From Streptomyces sp. H39-S7 (GTDB taxonomy: Bacteria > Actinomycetota > Actinomycetes > Streptomycetales > Streptomycetaceae), in assembly GCF_027158205.1 (NCBI RefSeq), contig NZ_JAPVLU010000047.1, positions 1 to 64,000 of the forward strand: a stretch of DNA of 64,000 nucleotides, read 5' to 3'. Under the pieces are notes generated by a model. The model worked only from the letters and a program-made list of their open reading frames with translations, ran no database searches and was not told the DNA's origin. A program made the translations under genes and the position numbers. This document shows positions 24,173 to 33,357 of the stretch, piece after piece. Positions within the stretch are counted from its first letter, which is position 1. Each line of letters opens with the position of its first letter.

Positions 24173-25883
24173 CGCGTGCTCCTGTCAGGGCTGCCGGTTT
24201 CCCGGTGCCCGTCGGCGTCGGTGAGGATGCGGCCGGCGCTGTCGCCGGCAGTTGCATCAGCAGGGCGCCCGGATCGACCTCGATCGCCAGCCGTCTGCCG
24301 GGGCCGACCGGTTCTCCGTCCAACTCCCGTTCCTGGGGCTGTTCGAAGGTCATCTCGATGCGCCGTGCGGTGAAGTACTCCAGCGTGCCGTCGGCGAACC
24401 GTTCGCCGCTCCCCGCCGGCCGTGCCTTCTCCTGGTGCTGCCGCTTGAGCACATGAGTGGCGGCGCGCAGCCAGCCGAGCGGCCCCGTCGGGTTGAGCAG
24501 CACGACCTCGAAGAGGCCGTCGTCCGGCTGCGCGGCGGGGAGCAGGGGCACACCGCCCTGCAGGGTGCCGACGTTGCCCACCAGGACCATGCGCGCCCTG
24601 CGGTCGAGCTCCGGTCCGTCGTCGAGCCGCAGGGTCAGTCGCATCCCGGGATCGCGCAGATGCCGCGCTCCGGAGACCAGGTAGGCGGCCCAGCCGATGC
24701 CGGCCTTCATCCGGGAGGAGGCGTCCTGGACCACGGCGGCGTCGAATCCGGCGCCTGCCATGGCGGCGAAGCGCGCTTCGGAGATCCCGTCGCCGTCGGC
24801 GATGCCGAGGTCGATGGGTCGCGCGGTGCCCTCCAGGGCGGCGACGAGCGCGGCGATGGGATCGACCGGGTAGCCGAGGTTGCGCGCCAGCAGGTTGCCG
24901 GTGCCGCAGGGCAGGACGGCGGTCGGGACCCCACTGTGTGCCAGGGCGCCGGCGCAGGCCATCACCGTGCCGTCGCCACCGCACACGACGATCAGATCGG
25001 GCTCGCGCAGGATGGCCCGCCGTCCCGCGCCGTTGCCCGGATCCTCTTCCGTGGTCATGTGCCAGGAGACGTCATGGAAGCCGTGCCGCCCCAGCGTGCG
25101 GCGGATCGCCTCGTGCAGCGCGTCGTCCACCACGGTCGGGTTCAGCACGACGGCGGCTCGCCGCTCGCGCCGGGCGACAGCCTCCTGAGCGTCGGTGGAC
25201 CGCCCGGTCCGCGGCGGCGGTTGCGGGCGGGACCGCGCGGACAGGAGCGAGCGCCCCACGATCAGCAGGATCCCGGCGCCGTTGCACAGGCCGAAGAACA
25301 CATCGGTCGGATAGTGCATCCCGCGGTACAGGCGCGACACCGCGACCACGACGGGTACGGCGAACAGGACCGCGGCCAGGACACAGCGCCGGCCGCCGCG
25401 GAACCGGAGGAGGACGATGACGGCCAGACCGCCGTACAGCGCCGTCGCGGCACCGGTGTGTCCGGAGGGGAAACTGGACGTCGGCGGGGCGACGTCCAGG
25501 TGCTCCACGTCCGGCCGGGCCCGGTCGATGGCTGCCGTCACCGTGAGGAAGACGAGTGACTGCAGAGCCACCGACGACGCCAGGAACAGGGCCTCGCGCT
25601 GGAACCGGCCGCCGTGCACCGGCAGCAGGAGCAGGGCCAGGGACACCGTCGTGACCAGCACGACGGCCTGGGTGTTGCCCGCCTGGGACACCCAGAGGGT
25701 GATGCTGTTCCAGTCCGCCGACCGGTGTGCGGCGAAGGCCCGGTTGATCCCGGCCTCCGCGGTGAAGGGCGGGATCTTCACCAGCCACTTGGTGAGCAGC
25801 AGGCCGAAGCCGACCAACAGCACGCCCTGCATCACGAGCAGCACACCGATGCGCCGCACCGCCACTCCGTCGCTTGGTCTCAT
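24108..25883 (-). CDS. fusion of PAP2 phosphatase and diacylglycerol/sphingosine-type lipid kinase
   Basis: One 591-residue frame contains two complete enzymes. Residues 1-215 are a six-helix PAP2 domain with RARP (121-124), FPSGHTGAA (138-146) and R184/H190/D194 in SRLYRGMHYPTD. Residues 240-560 are a DAGK-type lipid kinase with VVLNPT (245-250), VVCGGDGTVMACAG (300-312, nucleotide binding) and LPCGTGNLLARNLG. Opposed activities on phospholipid head groups (phosphatase outside, kinase inside) are thus joined, which suggests turnover or recycling of a lipid intermediate. It starts at ATG 25883 after a 650-base gene-free region and overlaps the following BrkB gene. Confidence 0.85.
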   Translation of the reverse strand: MRPSDGVAVRRIGVLLVMQGVLLVGFGLLLTKWLVKIPPFTAEAGINRAFAAHRSADWNSITLWVSQAGNTQAVVLVTTVSLALLLLPVHGGRFQREALFLASSVALQSLVFLTVTAAIDRARPDVEHLDVAPPTSSFPSGHTGAATALYGGLAVIVLLRFRGGRRCVLAAVLFAVPVVVAVSRLYRGMHYPTDVFFGLCNGAGILLIVGRSLLSARSRPQPPPRTGRSTDAQEAVARRERRAAVVLNPTVVDDALHEAIRRTLGRHGFHDVSWHMTTEEDPGNGAGRRAILREPDLIVVCGGDGTVMACAGALAHSGVPTAVLPCGTGNLLARNLGYPVDPIAALVAALEGTARPIDLGIADGDGISEARFAAMAGAGFDAAVVQDASSRMKAGIGWAAYLVSGARHLRDPGMRLTLRLDDGPELDRRARMVLVGNVGTLQGGVPLLPAAQPDDGLFEVVLLNPTGPLGWLRAATHVLKRQHQEKARPAGSGERFADGTLEYFTARRIEMTFEQPQERELDGEPVGPGRRLAIEVDPGALLMQLPATAPAASSPTPTGTGKPAALTGARDGHGNPSSADPRHQGGRALGR

Positions 25884-26368
25884 AGGCGGCTTCTTGCCCG
25901 TCCTGGCCGAACAACTCCTCTCCGCGCGGGCGAGATACCGGAAGGCGGCGCCCGCGGCGCTCCGCCATTCGACGCCATTTACCCCGGAGGGATAGTCCGG
26001 GCCGATGGCGATGGCGCGCTCGAACACGATGTGTCCATTCACTCGCGTCACTCCAGGATCGCGAGGTGTCCGAGATGGCGCCAAGGGTCGCGGAAGGCGA
26101 CTGCGGGACGTCGGGATCCGCCTCGGGGAGAGTGGGAGCGAACTCGAACTGTTCGCCGAGTTTCTCCCGCGCACCGCGAACACCGGCACCGCGAAGTCAT
26201 CCGGCCGGTACCCGGCCGAGTGGGGCAACTCCCCCCGCTGTGAATGGAATTACCCGTCCGAACGGGTGCACTTCCAGGTCAACGGCGGGCACTGCTCCTA
26301 TCCTCGCGCGCCCGAAAGATGTAACCTCCCGGACGTGATCCCGGGAACCGAGTTGGCTTTCGCGGACG

Positions 26369-26396
26369 TTGACTGGGATGGTCTTACTCATACGGA
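26369..26396 (+). promoter_or_regulatory. possible promoter of the histone-H1-like gene
   Basis: TTGACT (26369-26374) and TACGGA (26391-26396) are 16 bases apart, about 130 bases before the start codon. The match to the vegetative consensus is moderate. Confidence 0.3.
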
Positions 26397-26468
26397 TGCC
26401 GGTGCAGCTCGGTCCGGTCCGGACCACGGGACGTGTTGTGAGCGTCCGTTTCGAATATCCCCTCCTCT

Positions 26469-26496
26469 GTTGATGGCTACCATCACCGTCATCAAC
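26469..26496 (+). repeat. nested inverted repeats in the leader of the histone-H1-like gene
   Basis: GTTGATG (26469-26475) pairs with CATCAAC (26490-26496). Alternatively TGATGG pairs with CCATCA across CTA (26471-26485). The two pairings are mutually exclusive. The element sits about 35-60 bases before the start codon and could be an operator or an RNA structure. Confidence 0.4.
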
Positions 26497-26531
26497 GACG
26501 CGAAGTGAGCAACGAAAGGCGAGTGGTGTCC

Positions 26532-27377
26532 ATGTCGGACGTCGTGTCCAAGAACCAGGGTCTGCAGAGCGAGTACGAGGCCCGTGTCGCCGCGGATCTG
26601 CGCCAGAACGAAGGGGACCGCGACCGCGTCCTCGCGCAGATCGACGCGCTGCAGAAGGAACTGGAGATCCTCGTCCAGGACCGCGAGATGCTGCTGAGCA
26701 TGCAGAGCGCCGTCGGCGCGACGAAGCAGGCCGCCCCCGAGCCGGCCGAACCGCAGGCGAGTGAGCCGGAGGCGCGCGTCGCGCCGCACGCGAAGTCGAA
26801 GGTGCCCGGCGCCCGCCGTCGTACCGCGCGCAAGTCGGTTCCGACCCAGGGTCGTGCCGGCCGCGGCCGCAAGACCGACGCGGCGAGCGCCGTGGCCGAT
26901 GCCGCGCACGCCGCGAAGGCGCCCGCCAAGGCCGCGACCACGAAGGCCACCGCGACCAAGACCGCGACCAAGACCCCCACGAAGACCGTCACCGAGAAGC
27001 CGGCGAAGGCCTCCACGGCCAAGTCCGCGACCGCGAAGCCGGCGAAGGCCACCGCGGCCAAGACCGCCACCCCGAAGGCGGCCGACACCAAGGCCGCCGC
27101 CGCCCCCAAGGCGGACAAGCTCGTGAAGGTCGTGGAGAACTTCCTGCTCAAGCAGGGTGCCCCGGCCTCGGCCGCCGAGGTCGCCACGGCCATCTCGACG
27201 CCGGAGCGCGCTGTCACCATCATGAGCGTGCGCACCGCACTCGAGGGTCTGGTCCGCAAGTCCGCGGCCCTGCGCTCGAAGCAGTCCCGTTCGGTCTACT
27301 ACGAGGCAGTCCCCGCCGGCACCGTCGTCACCGCGGCCGTCGAGGCCCCGCAGCAGAGCGAGTCCGTCACCCAGTAG
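26532..27377 (+). CDS. histone-H1-like Lys/Ala/Thr-rich DNA-binding protein
   Basis: The 281-residue protein has three parts. Residues 1-65 form a coiled coil (NQGLQSEYEARVAADLRQNE ... LQKELEILVQDREMLL). The middle, about residues 70-190, is a disordered basic tail of AK/AT repeats (KAPAKAATTKATATKTATKT), like the C-terminal domain of histone H1 or mycobacterial HupB. The end (about 195-260) looks like a small winged helix (KLVKVVENFLLKQGAPASAA ... ISTPERAVTIMSVRTALEGL). It should bind DNA non-specifically and may compact the nucleoid, dimerising through the coil. A GTG at 26526 is better spaced from the AAAGG site and is an alternative start. Similar proteins are called regulatory protein in Streptomyces. 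Confidence 0.7.
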   Translation: MSDVVSKNQGLQSEYEARVAADLRQNEGDRDRVLAQIDALQKELEILVQDREMLLSMQSAVGATKQAAPEPAEPQASEPEARVAPHAKSKVPGARRRTARKSVPTQGRAGRGRKTDAASAVADAAHAAKAPAKAATTKATATKTATKTPTKTVTEKPAKASTAKSATAKPAKATAAKTATPKAADTKAAAAPKADKLVKVVENFLLKQGAPASAAEVATAISTPERAVTIMSVRTALEGLVRKSAALRSKQSRSVYYEAVPAGTVVTAAVEAPQQSESVTQ

Positions 27378-27435
27378 GTCCCGGCTGCCCACGTCGGCCA
27401 GGTACTGAGTGAGCAAGCGGAGGGCCGGCGAGGCT

Positions 27436-27453
27436 GCGGGGTGACGACCCCGC
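27436..27453. terminator. hairpin between convergent genes
   Basis: GCGGGGT (27436-27442) and ACCCCGC (27447-27453) form a 7-bp stem with a GACG tetraloop, between the histone-like gene and the convergent serine hydrolase gene. An outer CTGAG/CTCAG pair may extend it. Confidence 0.5.
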
Positions 27454-27456
27454 GGC

Positions 27457-28656
27457 TCAGTCGTCGATCGCCCGGTACGCCGAGGTCCAGAAGTCCTGGA
27501 AGACGGCGGGAGGAGTCGTGGAATCCATCTGGCGCTGGGTCAGCAGGATGCCGACGAGGTCTTCCCCCGGGTCCGTGTAGGCGGAGGTGCCCGTGCCGCC
27601 GTTCCACCCGAACCGCCCCGGGGTCGTCGCCAGATCGCTACGCCGGACGGAGACGGAGAGGCCGAAGCCCCAGCCCTCGTCGGGACCGAGGAAGCTGTGG
27701 GTTCCCGGCCTCTGCTCCGCCGTCAGGTGGTTGCTGGTCATGAGCTCGACCGAGGGCCGGGACAGCACTCGTTCGCTGCCGTACCGCCCCCGCCCCAGCA
27801 GCATCCGGCAGAAGGCCAGGTAGTCGTCCGCCGTCGAGACGAGCCCGCCACCACCGGACGGAAATGCCACCGGGCGCCCCCAGCGGCTGTCGGCGGGATC
27901 GTCGTGCAGGGCGAGTTCCGCGGTACGGGGAAGCGCCCGGTAGCTGGGCGGCAGTCGGTCCAGCTTCTCCGGCGGCACGTGGAACGCGGTGTCCCGCATC
28001 CCGAGCGGACCGAAGACGCGATCGCTGAGGAAGGACGCGAACGACCGGCCGGCGGCGCGCGCGATCAGCACCCCGAGCACTTCGGAACCCGTGTGGTACA
28101 TCCACTGCTCGCCCGGCTGATGGACCAGCGGCAGGGCACCGAGTCCCTTCATCCACTCGTCGGGATCGAGCGCCGGCGGGTTCGGGCTGGGTGTGAGGCC
28201 GGCCTCGTCCATCGCCCGCTGGATCGGGTGGGTCCCCCGGGGCGCGAGCACCGATCCGATGCCCGGCCGGAACGTCAGCAGATCCCGCAGGGTGATCGGC
28301 CGACGTGCCGGAACGGTGTCGTCGAGGGGTCCGTCGAGTCGCCGGAGGACCCTGCGGCCGGCGAGTTCCGGCAACAGCCGGTCCACCGGCTCGTCCAGCC
28401 GCAGTACGCACTCCTCCACCAGGATCATCGCGGCCACCGCGGTGACGGGCTTGGTCAGTGACGCGATCCGGAAGATCGTGTCGCGGCGCATCGGCACGGT
28501 GCCGCCGGCGGCCATCGTGCCCAGCGCCTCGACCCGTGTCTCCCCGCGCCGGTGCACCACGGTCACGAGGCCGGGCACGTCACCGCGTTCGACGTGACCG
28601 GACATGACGTCGCGCATCCGGTCGAGGCGTTCCCCGGACAGTCCGCTGCCGCTCAA
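27457..28656 (-). CDS. serine hydrolase of the beta-lactamase/penicillin-binding (class C) family
   Basis: The 399-residue protein has the Ser-x-x-Lys motif at Ser66-Lys69 in FRIASLTKPVTAVAAMILVE. A tyrosine motif lies in QWMYHTGSEVLGVLIARAAG, and the family ends of LRDLLTFRPGIGS and GWGFGLSVSV are present. No signal peptide is evident, so it is probably a cytoplasmic esterase, amidase or EstB-like enzyme rather than a secreted beta-lactamase. It lies 77 bases downstream of pgm on the same strand. Substrate unknown. Confidence 0.82.
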   Translation of the reverse strand: MSGSGLSGERLDRMRDVMSGHVERGDVPGLVTVVHRRGETRVEALGTMAAGGTVPMRRDTIFRIASLTKPVTAVAAMILVEECVLRLDEPVDRLLPELAGRRVLRRLDGPLDDTVPARRPITLRDLLTFRPGIGSVLAPRGTHPIQRAMDEAGLTPSPNPPALDPDEWMKGLGALPLVHQPGEQWMYHTGSEVLGVLIARAAGRSFASFLSDRVFGPLGMRDTAFHVPPEKLDRLPPSYRALPRTAELALHDDPADSRWGRPVAFPSGGGGLVSTADDYLAFCRMLLGRGRYGSERVLSRPSVELMTSNHLTAEQRPGTHSFLGPDEGWGFGLSVSVRRSDLATTPGRFGWNGGTGTSAYTDPGEDLVGILLTQRQMDSTTPPAVFQDFWTSAYRAIDD

Positions 28657-28733
28657 AGGTGGTTCCCTTCGTCAGCCGGTGATGAGCACCGGCGGGTCGG
28701 TCAGGACGGACGCGCGTCGGAGCCGGTCGGGCG

Positions 28734-30389
28734 TCAGCCCTTGGACGACGCGTCTCCCAGCGCCTTGGACACGATCGCCTTCGCCTCCTCCTGCACGCGG
28801 GCGAGGTGCTCGGGCCCGTGGAAGGACTCCGCGTAGATCTTGTACACGTCCTCGGTGCCGGACGGCCGGGCGGCGAACCAGGCGTTGTCGGAGGAGACCT
28901 TGAGACCGCCGAGCGACGCGCCGTTGCCGGGCGCCGCGGTGAGGACCGAGGTGACCGGCTCCCCGGCCAACTCGCCCGCCGGGACCTGTTCGGGGGAGAG
29001 CGAGGCGAGGACGGCCTTCTGTTCGCGGGTCGCCGGCGCGTCGATCCGGGCGTAGGCGGGCTCGCCGAAGCGCGCGGTGAGATCGGCGTAGTGCTGCGAC
29101 GGGCTGCGGCCGGTCACGGCGATGATCTCGGCCGCGAGCAGCGCCAGCAGGATGCCGTCCTTGTCGGTGGTCCACACCGATCCGTCCCGGCGCAGGAAGG
29201 ACGCGCCGGCGGACTCCTCGCCGCCGAAGCCCAACGAGCCGTCCAGCAGCCCGTCCACGAACCACTTGAAGCCGACCGGCACCTCCACGAGCTTGCGGCC
29301 GAGGCCGGCGGCCACCTTGTCGATCATGGACGAGGAGACGAGGGTCTTGCCGATCCCGGCGTCCGACGGCCACTGCCCGCGGTGCTCGTAGAGGTACGAG
29401 ATCGCGACGGCGAGGTAGTGGTTGGGGTTCATCAGCCCGGCGTCCGGGGTCACGATGCCGTGCCGGTCGGCGTCCGCGTCATTGCCGGTGGACACCTGGA
29501 AGTCGTCGCGCCGCGCGATGAGCGAGGCCATGGCGTGCGGTGACGAGCAGTCCATCCGGATCTTGCCGTCCCAGTCGAGCGTCATGAAGCGCCACGTCGG
29601 GTCGGAGTGGGGATTGACGACCGTCAGATCCAGCCCGTGGCGCTCGGCGATCCGCCCCCAGTACGCGACCGACGCGCCACCCAGCGGGTCAGCGCCGATC
29701 CGTACTCCGGCCGCCCGGACGGCCTCCAGGTCGACCACGGCGGGCAGGTCGTCGGTGTAGTGGGTGAGGAAGTCGTAGCGGCCCGTGGTGCCGGCGGCGA
29801 GCGCGCGGGCGTACGGGATCCGCCGGACGTCCTTGAGGCCGCCCGCGATCAGCTCGTTCGCCCGGTCCTGGATCCAGGAGGTGGCGTCGGAACCGGCGGG
29901 GCCGCCGTTCGGCGGGTTGTACTTGAAGCCGCCGTCGGCCGGCGGATTGTGCGAGGGCGTGACGACCACGCCGTCCGCCAACCCCGAGGTGCGACCGCGG
30001 TTGTGGACCAGGATGGCGTGCGAGACCGCCGGGGTGGGGGTGTAGCCGTCCGCGGTGTCGATCAGCACGGTGACGTCGTTGGCGGCGAACACCTCCAGCG
30101 CGGTGGCCCGCGCGGGCTCGGACAGCGCGTGCGTGTCCGCCCCCAGGAAGAGCGGCCCGTCGGTTCCCTGCCCGGCGCGGTACTCGCTGATCGCCTGGCT
30201 GGTGGCGGCGATGTGGTCCTCGTTGAACGCGATCGACAGTGACGAACCGCGGTGGCCGGAGGTCCCGAACGCGACCCGCTGCCCCACCTCGCCCGGGTCG
30301 GGTCGGAGCGTGTAGTACGCGGTCACCAGCCGGGCCACGTCGACCAGGTCGGCGGGCTGTGCGGGCTGTCCGGCGCGCTCGTGCGGCAT
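28734..30389 (-). CDS. pgm: alpha-D-glucose-specific phosphoglucomutase
   Basis: The 551-residue enzyme interconverts glucose-6-phosphate and glucose-1-phosphate. The motifs are complete: [10 protein letters not shown] (41-50), the phosphoserine loop [14 protein letters not shown] with Ser146, metal-binding DADAD at 304-308 ([12 protein letters not shown]), the sugar loop GGEESAGAS (389-397) and the phosphate-binding RPSGTED near the C-terminus. ATG 30389 follows GGAGGAGACCCAG. It is divergent from the glgA-glgC pair and would supply their glucose-1-phosphate, linking glucose released by the GH13 enzyme to glycogen and trehalose metabolism. Confidence 0.93.
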   Translation of the reverse strand: MPHERAGQPAQPADLVDVARLVTAYYTLRPDPGEVGQRVAFGTSGHRGSSLSIAFNEDHIAATSQAISEYRAGQGTDGPLFLGADTHALSEPARATALEVFAANDVTVLIDTADGYTPTPAVSHAILVHNRGRTSGLADGVVVTPSHNPPADGGFKYNPPNGGPAGSDATSWIQDRANELIAGGLKDVRRIPYARALAAGTTGRYDFLTHYTDDLPAVVDLEAVRAAGVRIGADPLGGASVAYWGRIAERHGLDLTVVNPHSDPTWRFMTLDWDGKIRMDCSSPHAMASLIARRDDFQVSTGNDADADRHGIVTPDAGLMNPNHYLAVAISYLYEHRGQWPSDAGIGKTLVSSSMIDKVAAGLGRKLVEVPVGFKWFVDGLLDGSLGFGGEESAGASFLRRDGSVWTTDKDGILLALLAAEIIAVTGRSPSQHYADLTARFGEPAYARIDAPATREQKAVLASLSPEQVPAGELAGEPVTSVLTAAPGNGASLGGLKVSSDNAWFAARPSGTEDVYKIYAESFHGPEHLARVQEEAKAIVSKALGDASSKG

Positions 30390-30727
30390 CTGGGTCTCCT
30401 CCGGGTGCGAGTCCGCCCGCCACCGTGGGCCGGTGCCCGTGGTGGCGGACGTTCCGCGTCGTTCGGCATTGTTCCCATTCTCCGTGCCCGGCGCGAGAGG
30501 GCGCACTCCCGGTGGCGCGGACCATTGCCGTGTCGCGGGACAAGCCGCCGTGCGGCGGACAGCCGACGGGCCGCGTGACGTTTGCCGTCCGGCGATCCGG
30601 TACAGAAGAGGGCTACGAGGCCTGCACCGATCTCCGCGTCCCGGGCCGGCCCCGCTGATGCCGGAGCGGAACGGGCCGGGAGGGCAACGCCGCGGACGCC
30701 GGGTGATCAGCGGAGAGGTGGGACACG
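30390..30727. other. divergent regulatory region between pgm and glgA
   Basis: This 338-base region separates two carbon-storage transcripts. I see no gene with good coding properties. A GTGCGGCGGAC/GTCCGGCG-type partial repeat occurs near 30550-30590, but no clean operator. It must hold both promoters. Confidence 0.45.
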
Positions 30728-31921
30728 GTGAAGGTCGGGCTGTTGACGCGCGAGTATCCACCGGACGTGTACGGCGGAGCCGGGGTGCACGCGGAGTTCC
30801 TCGCGCGGGAACTGCGCGGGCTCGTCGATCTCAGCGTCCACAGCTGGAGCACCACCGACACCGACTCCGACACGGGTGGCGACGTCGCGGACCAGGCCTC
30901 CCGCCTCGTGCGGCACCGCGCGGCCGCCGGACTGGACGGCGCCAACAACGCACTGCGGACGCTGTCGGTGGACCTGTCCATCGCAGCCGCGGTGACGGAC
31001 GTCGACCTGGCCCACTCGCACACCTGGTACGCCAACATGGCGGGCCATCTCGCCAAACTGCTGCACGGCATCCCGCACGTGATGACCGCCCACTCCCTGG
31101 AACCGCTGCGCCCCTGGAAGGCCGAGCAACTGGGCGGCGGCTACGCGGTCTCCTGCTGGGCCGAGCGCACCGCGGTCGAGGCGGCGGACGCGGTGATCGC
31201 GGTGTCCCACGGAATGCGCGCCGACGTGCTCGCCTGCTACCCGCGGGTGGATCCCGACCGGGTCCACGTGGTGCACAACGGCATCGACACGGCCCTCTAC
31301 CGGCCCGACCCGCGGACCGCCGTCCTGGAACGCCTCGGCATCGATCCGGGCCGGCCCTTCGTCCTGTTCGTCGGCAGGATCACCCGACAGAAGGGCGTCC
31401 CGCACCTGGTGCGCGCGGCGCGGGAGTTCGCCCCCGGTACGCAGGTCGTGCTGTGCGCGGGGTCGCCCGACACCCCGGAGCTGGACGCGGAGTTCCGCTC
31501 GCTGGTCGGTGAGCTGCGGGAACGGCGCGACGGTGTGGTGTGGATCCCGCAGATGCTGCCCCGCCCCGATGTCGTCCAACTCCTCACCCACGCGGCGGTG
31601 TTCGTCTGCCCGTCGGTCTACGAACCGCTCGGCATCGTCAACCTGGAGGCCATGGCCTGCGGCACGGCGGTGGTCGCCTCCGCCGTCGGCGGCATCCCCG
31701 AGGTGGTGGAGCACGGCCGTACGGGGCTGCTGGTGCCCTACGAGGAGGCCGATCCGCGCGGCTTCGAGGCCGCGCTGGCGGCCGCTGTCAACGAGGTCGT
31801 CACCGACGGGCGGCGGGCCCGGGTGATGGGGGAGGCGGGGCGGCAGCGCGCCGTGACGGAGTTCGGCTGGGACGCGGTGGCACGGAGGACCGTGGAGGTC
31901 TACGCGTCGGTACTGGAGTGA
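30728..31921 (+). CDS. glgA: actinobacterial glycogen synthase / maltose-1-phosphate synthase (GT4)
   Basis: The 397-residue GT-B protein starts [20 protein letters not shown], with the Tyr-Gly-Gly-Ala-Gly donor loop of GlgA-like enzymes, and has the GT4 core [20 protein letters not shown] and the E-x7-E signature in [20 protein letters not shown]. In mycobacteria and streptomycetes this short GlgA form is often GlgM, which joins ADP-glucose and glucose-1-phosphate into maltose-1-phosphate for the GlgE pathway. Sequence alone cannot separate the two roles. The 39-base spacing to glgC implies one operon, and glgC supplies its ADP-glucose. Confidence 0.88.
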   Translation: MKVGLLTREYPPDVYGGAGVHAEFLARELRGLVDLSVHSWSTTDTDSDTGGDVADQASRLVRHRAAAGLDGANNALRTLSVDLSIAAAVTDVDLAHSHTWYANMAGHLAKLLHGIPHVMTAHSLEPLRPWKAEQLGGGYAVSCWAERTAVEAADAVIAVSHGMRADVLACYPRVDPDRVHVVHNGIDTALYRPDPRTAVLERLGIDPGRPFVLFVGRITRQKGVPHLVRAAREFAPGTQVVLCAGSPDTPELDAEFRSLVGELRERRDGVVWIPQMLPRPDVVQLLTHAAVFVCPSVYEPLGIVNLEAMACGTAVVASAVGGIPEVVEHGRTGLLVPYEEADPRGFEAALAAAVNEVVTDGRRARVMGEAGRQRAVTEFGWDAVARRTVEVYASVLE

Positions 31922-31960
31922 CCGGCTGCCAGCAGGCAGCCGGAGACGAAGGGGGTCAGG

Positions 31961-33181
31961 GTGAGCGGACGACCGAACGTGCTGGGCATCGTCCTCGCAG
32001 GGGGCGAAGGCAAGCGGCTGATGCCGCTGACCGCGGACCGGGCCAAGCCCGCGGTGCCATTCGGCGGGGTCTACCGACTGGTGGACTTCGTCCTGTCGAA
32101 CCTGGTGAACGGCGGCATCCACCGCATCTGCGTGCTCACACAGTACAAATCGCACTCCCTGGACCGGCATGTGTCGACCACATGGCGGATGACCGGTCTG
32201 CTGGGCGACTACGTCACCCCCGTCCCGGCGCAGCAGCGCCTCGGCCCCCGCTGGTACCTCGGCAGCGCGGACGCCATCTACCAGTCGCTGAACCTCGTGC
32301 ACGACGAGCAACCCGACTACATCGTGGTCTTCGGCGCCGACCACGTCTACCGCATGGACCCGCGGCACATGCTCGACCGGCACATCGAGGCGGGGGCCGG
32401 GGTGACGGTCGCCGGGATACGGGTACCGCGGGAGCAGGCGTCCTCCTTCGGCGTCATCACCACCGCCCACCGCAGCACGCAGATAGACGGCTTCCTGGAG
32501 AAGCCGGCCGATCCGCCCGGTCTCGCGGACGACCCGGACAGCGTCTTCGCCTCGATGGGCAACTACATCTTCTCGACCAAGGTCCTCATCGACGCGCTCC
32601 AGCAGGACGCCGAGGACGAGAACTCCGTGCACGACATGGGCGGCAGCATCCTGCCGCTGCTCACCGGGCGCGGCCAGGCGCAGGTCTACGACTTCGACGA
32701 CAACCAGGTGCCGGGCGAGACGGACCGGGACCACGGCTACTGGCGCGATGTGGGCACCCTCGACGCCTACTACGAGGCCCATATGGACCTCATATCGATC
32801 CGGCCGGTCTTCAACCTCTACAACCGGCAGTGGCCCATCTTCACCAACCAGGCCCAGCGGCCGCCGGCGAAGTTCGTCGCCGGCGGGATCGCCGGCGAGT
32901 CGATGGTCAGCACGGGCTGCATCATCAGCGGCCAGGTCACCGGATCCGTACTGGCCCCCGGGGTGATCGTGGAACAGGGAGCCGTCGTGCAGGAGTCCGT
33001 CCTGCTGGAGGGCGTCCGGGTCGGCCGCGGAGCGGTCGTCCGCCGCGCGATCCTCGACAAGAACGTCGTCGTACCGCCCGGGGCGACCATCGGCGTGAAC
33101 TTCGACCACGACGCCCGGCACTACACCGTCTCCGCCGGCGGAATAGTGGCTCTGGGCAAGGGTCAGCTGGTGGCCTCCTGA
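31961..33181 (+). CDS. glgC: glucose-1-phosphate adenylyltransferase (ADP-glucose pyrophosphorylase)
   Basis: The 406-residue enzyme makes ADP-glucose from ATP and glucose-1-phosphate. It has the nucleotidyltransferase signature [20 protein letters not shown] (about residues 10-31), the [20 protein letters not shown] substrate loop, [13 protein letters not shown] and [12 protein letters not shown], and a C-terminal left-handed beta-helix of hexapeptide repeats ([20 protein letters not shown]). The start is GTG 31961. It completes the pgm-glgC-glgA route to glycogen or alpha-glucan precursors. It is followed by a long hairpin. Confidence 0.95.
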   Translation: MSGRPNVLGIVLAGGEGKRLMPLTADRAKPAVPFGGVYRLVDFVLSNLVNGGIHRICVLTQYKSHSLDRHVSTTWRMTGLLGDYVTPVPAQQRLGPRWYLGSADAIYQSLNLVHDEQPDYIVVFGADHVYRMDPRHMLDRHIEAGAGVTVAGIRVPREQASSFGVITTAHRSTQIDGFLEKPADPPGLADDPDSVFASMGNYIFSTKVLIDALQQDAEDENSVHDMGGSILPLLTGRGQAQVYDFDDNQVPGETDRDHGYWRDVGTLDAYYEAHMDLISIRPVFNLYNRQWPIFTNQAQRPPAKFVAGGIAGESMVSTGCIISGQVTGSVLAPGVIVEQGAVVQESVLLEGVRVGRGAVVRRAILDKNVVVPPGATIGVNFDHDARHYTVSAGGIVALGKGQLVAS

Positions 33182-33216
33182 GGCGCTCGGCCGGGCCGGG
33201 CGGTCACGGACGCAGT

Positions 33217-33255
33217 TCGGCCCGGCCAGCAGGGGGGGAGAGCTGACCGGGCCGA
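33217..33255 (+). terminator. terminator-like hairpin after glgC
   Basis: TCGGCCCGG (33217-33225) pairs with CCGGGCCGA (33247-33255). An inner CAGC/GCTG pair continues the stem around a G-rich loop. It lies 36 bases after the glgC stop. Confidence 0.6.
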
Positions 33256-33313
33256 GACTGCGAGGTAAGGGGGGCCTCTACACACTCGCCTGCCCGGCTC
33301 CGGCGACGGCAAA

Positions 33314-33357
33314 CGTCATCACCGTCATGTGATGTACGTCACATGACGGTGATGACG
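33314..33357. repeat. perfect 19-bp inverted repeat at the 3' end of the oxidoreductase gene
   Basis: CGTCATCACCGTCATGTGA (33314-33332) and TCACATGACGGTGATGACG (33339-33357) are exact reverse complements around the 6-base TGTACG. The right arm includes the stop and last codons of the minus-strand alcohol dehydrogenase gene, so the left arm looks like an inverted copy of that gene's tail. It is less GC-rich than ordinary terminators nearby. It probably works as a terminator or RNA-stabilising stem between convergent genes. Confidence 0.7.

Larger units (their letters stand above)
25884..26531. other. long intergenic region between divergent genes
   Basis: This 648-base stretch has lower GC and codon bias than its neighbours. 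A 167-codon plus-strand frame across it (26005-26508) has poor third-position GC and no ribosome site, and I do not accept it. Features seen are a promoter-like pair at 26369-26396 and nested inverted repeats at 26469-26496, both oriented towards the histone-like gene. Confidence 0.45.

Noticed and set aside
26005-26508. 167-codon plus-strand frame in the region before the histone-like gene
   Set aside because: Poor third-position GC, no ribosome site and no recognisable protein features.
26930-27120. Repeated short sequence that could look like a CRISPR or minisatellite
   Set aside because: It encodes the AK/AT-rich tail of a protein, with codon periodicity and no spacers.
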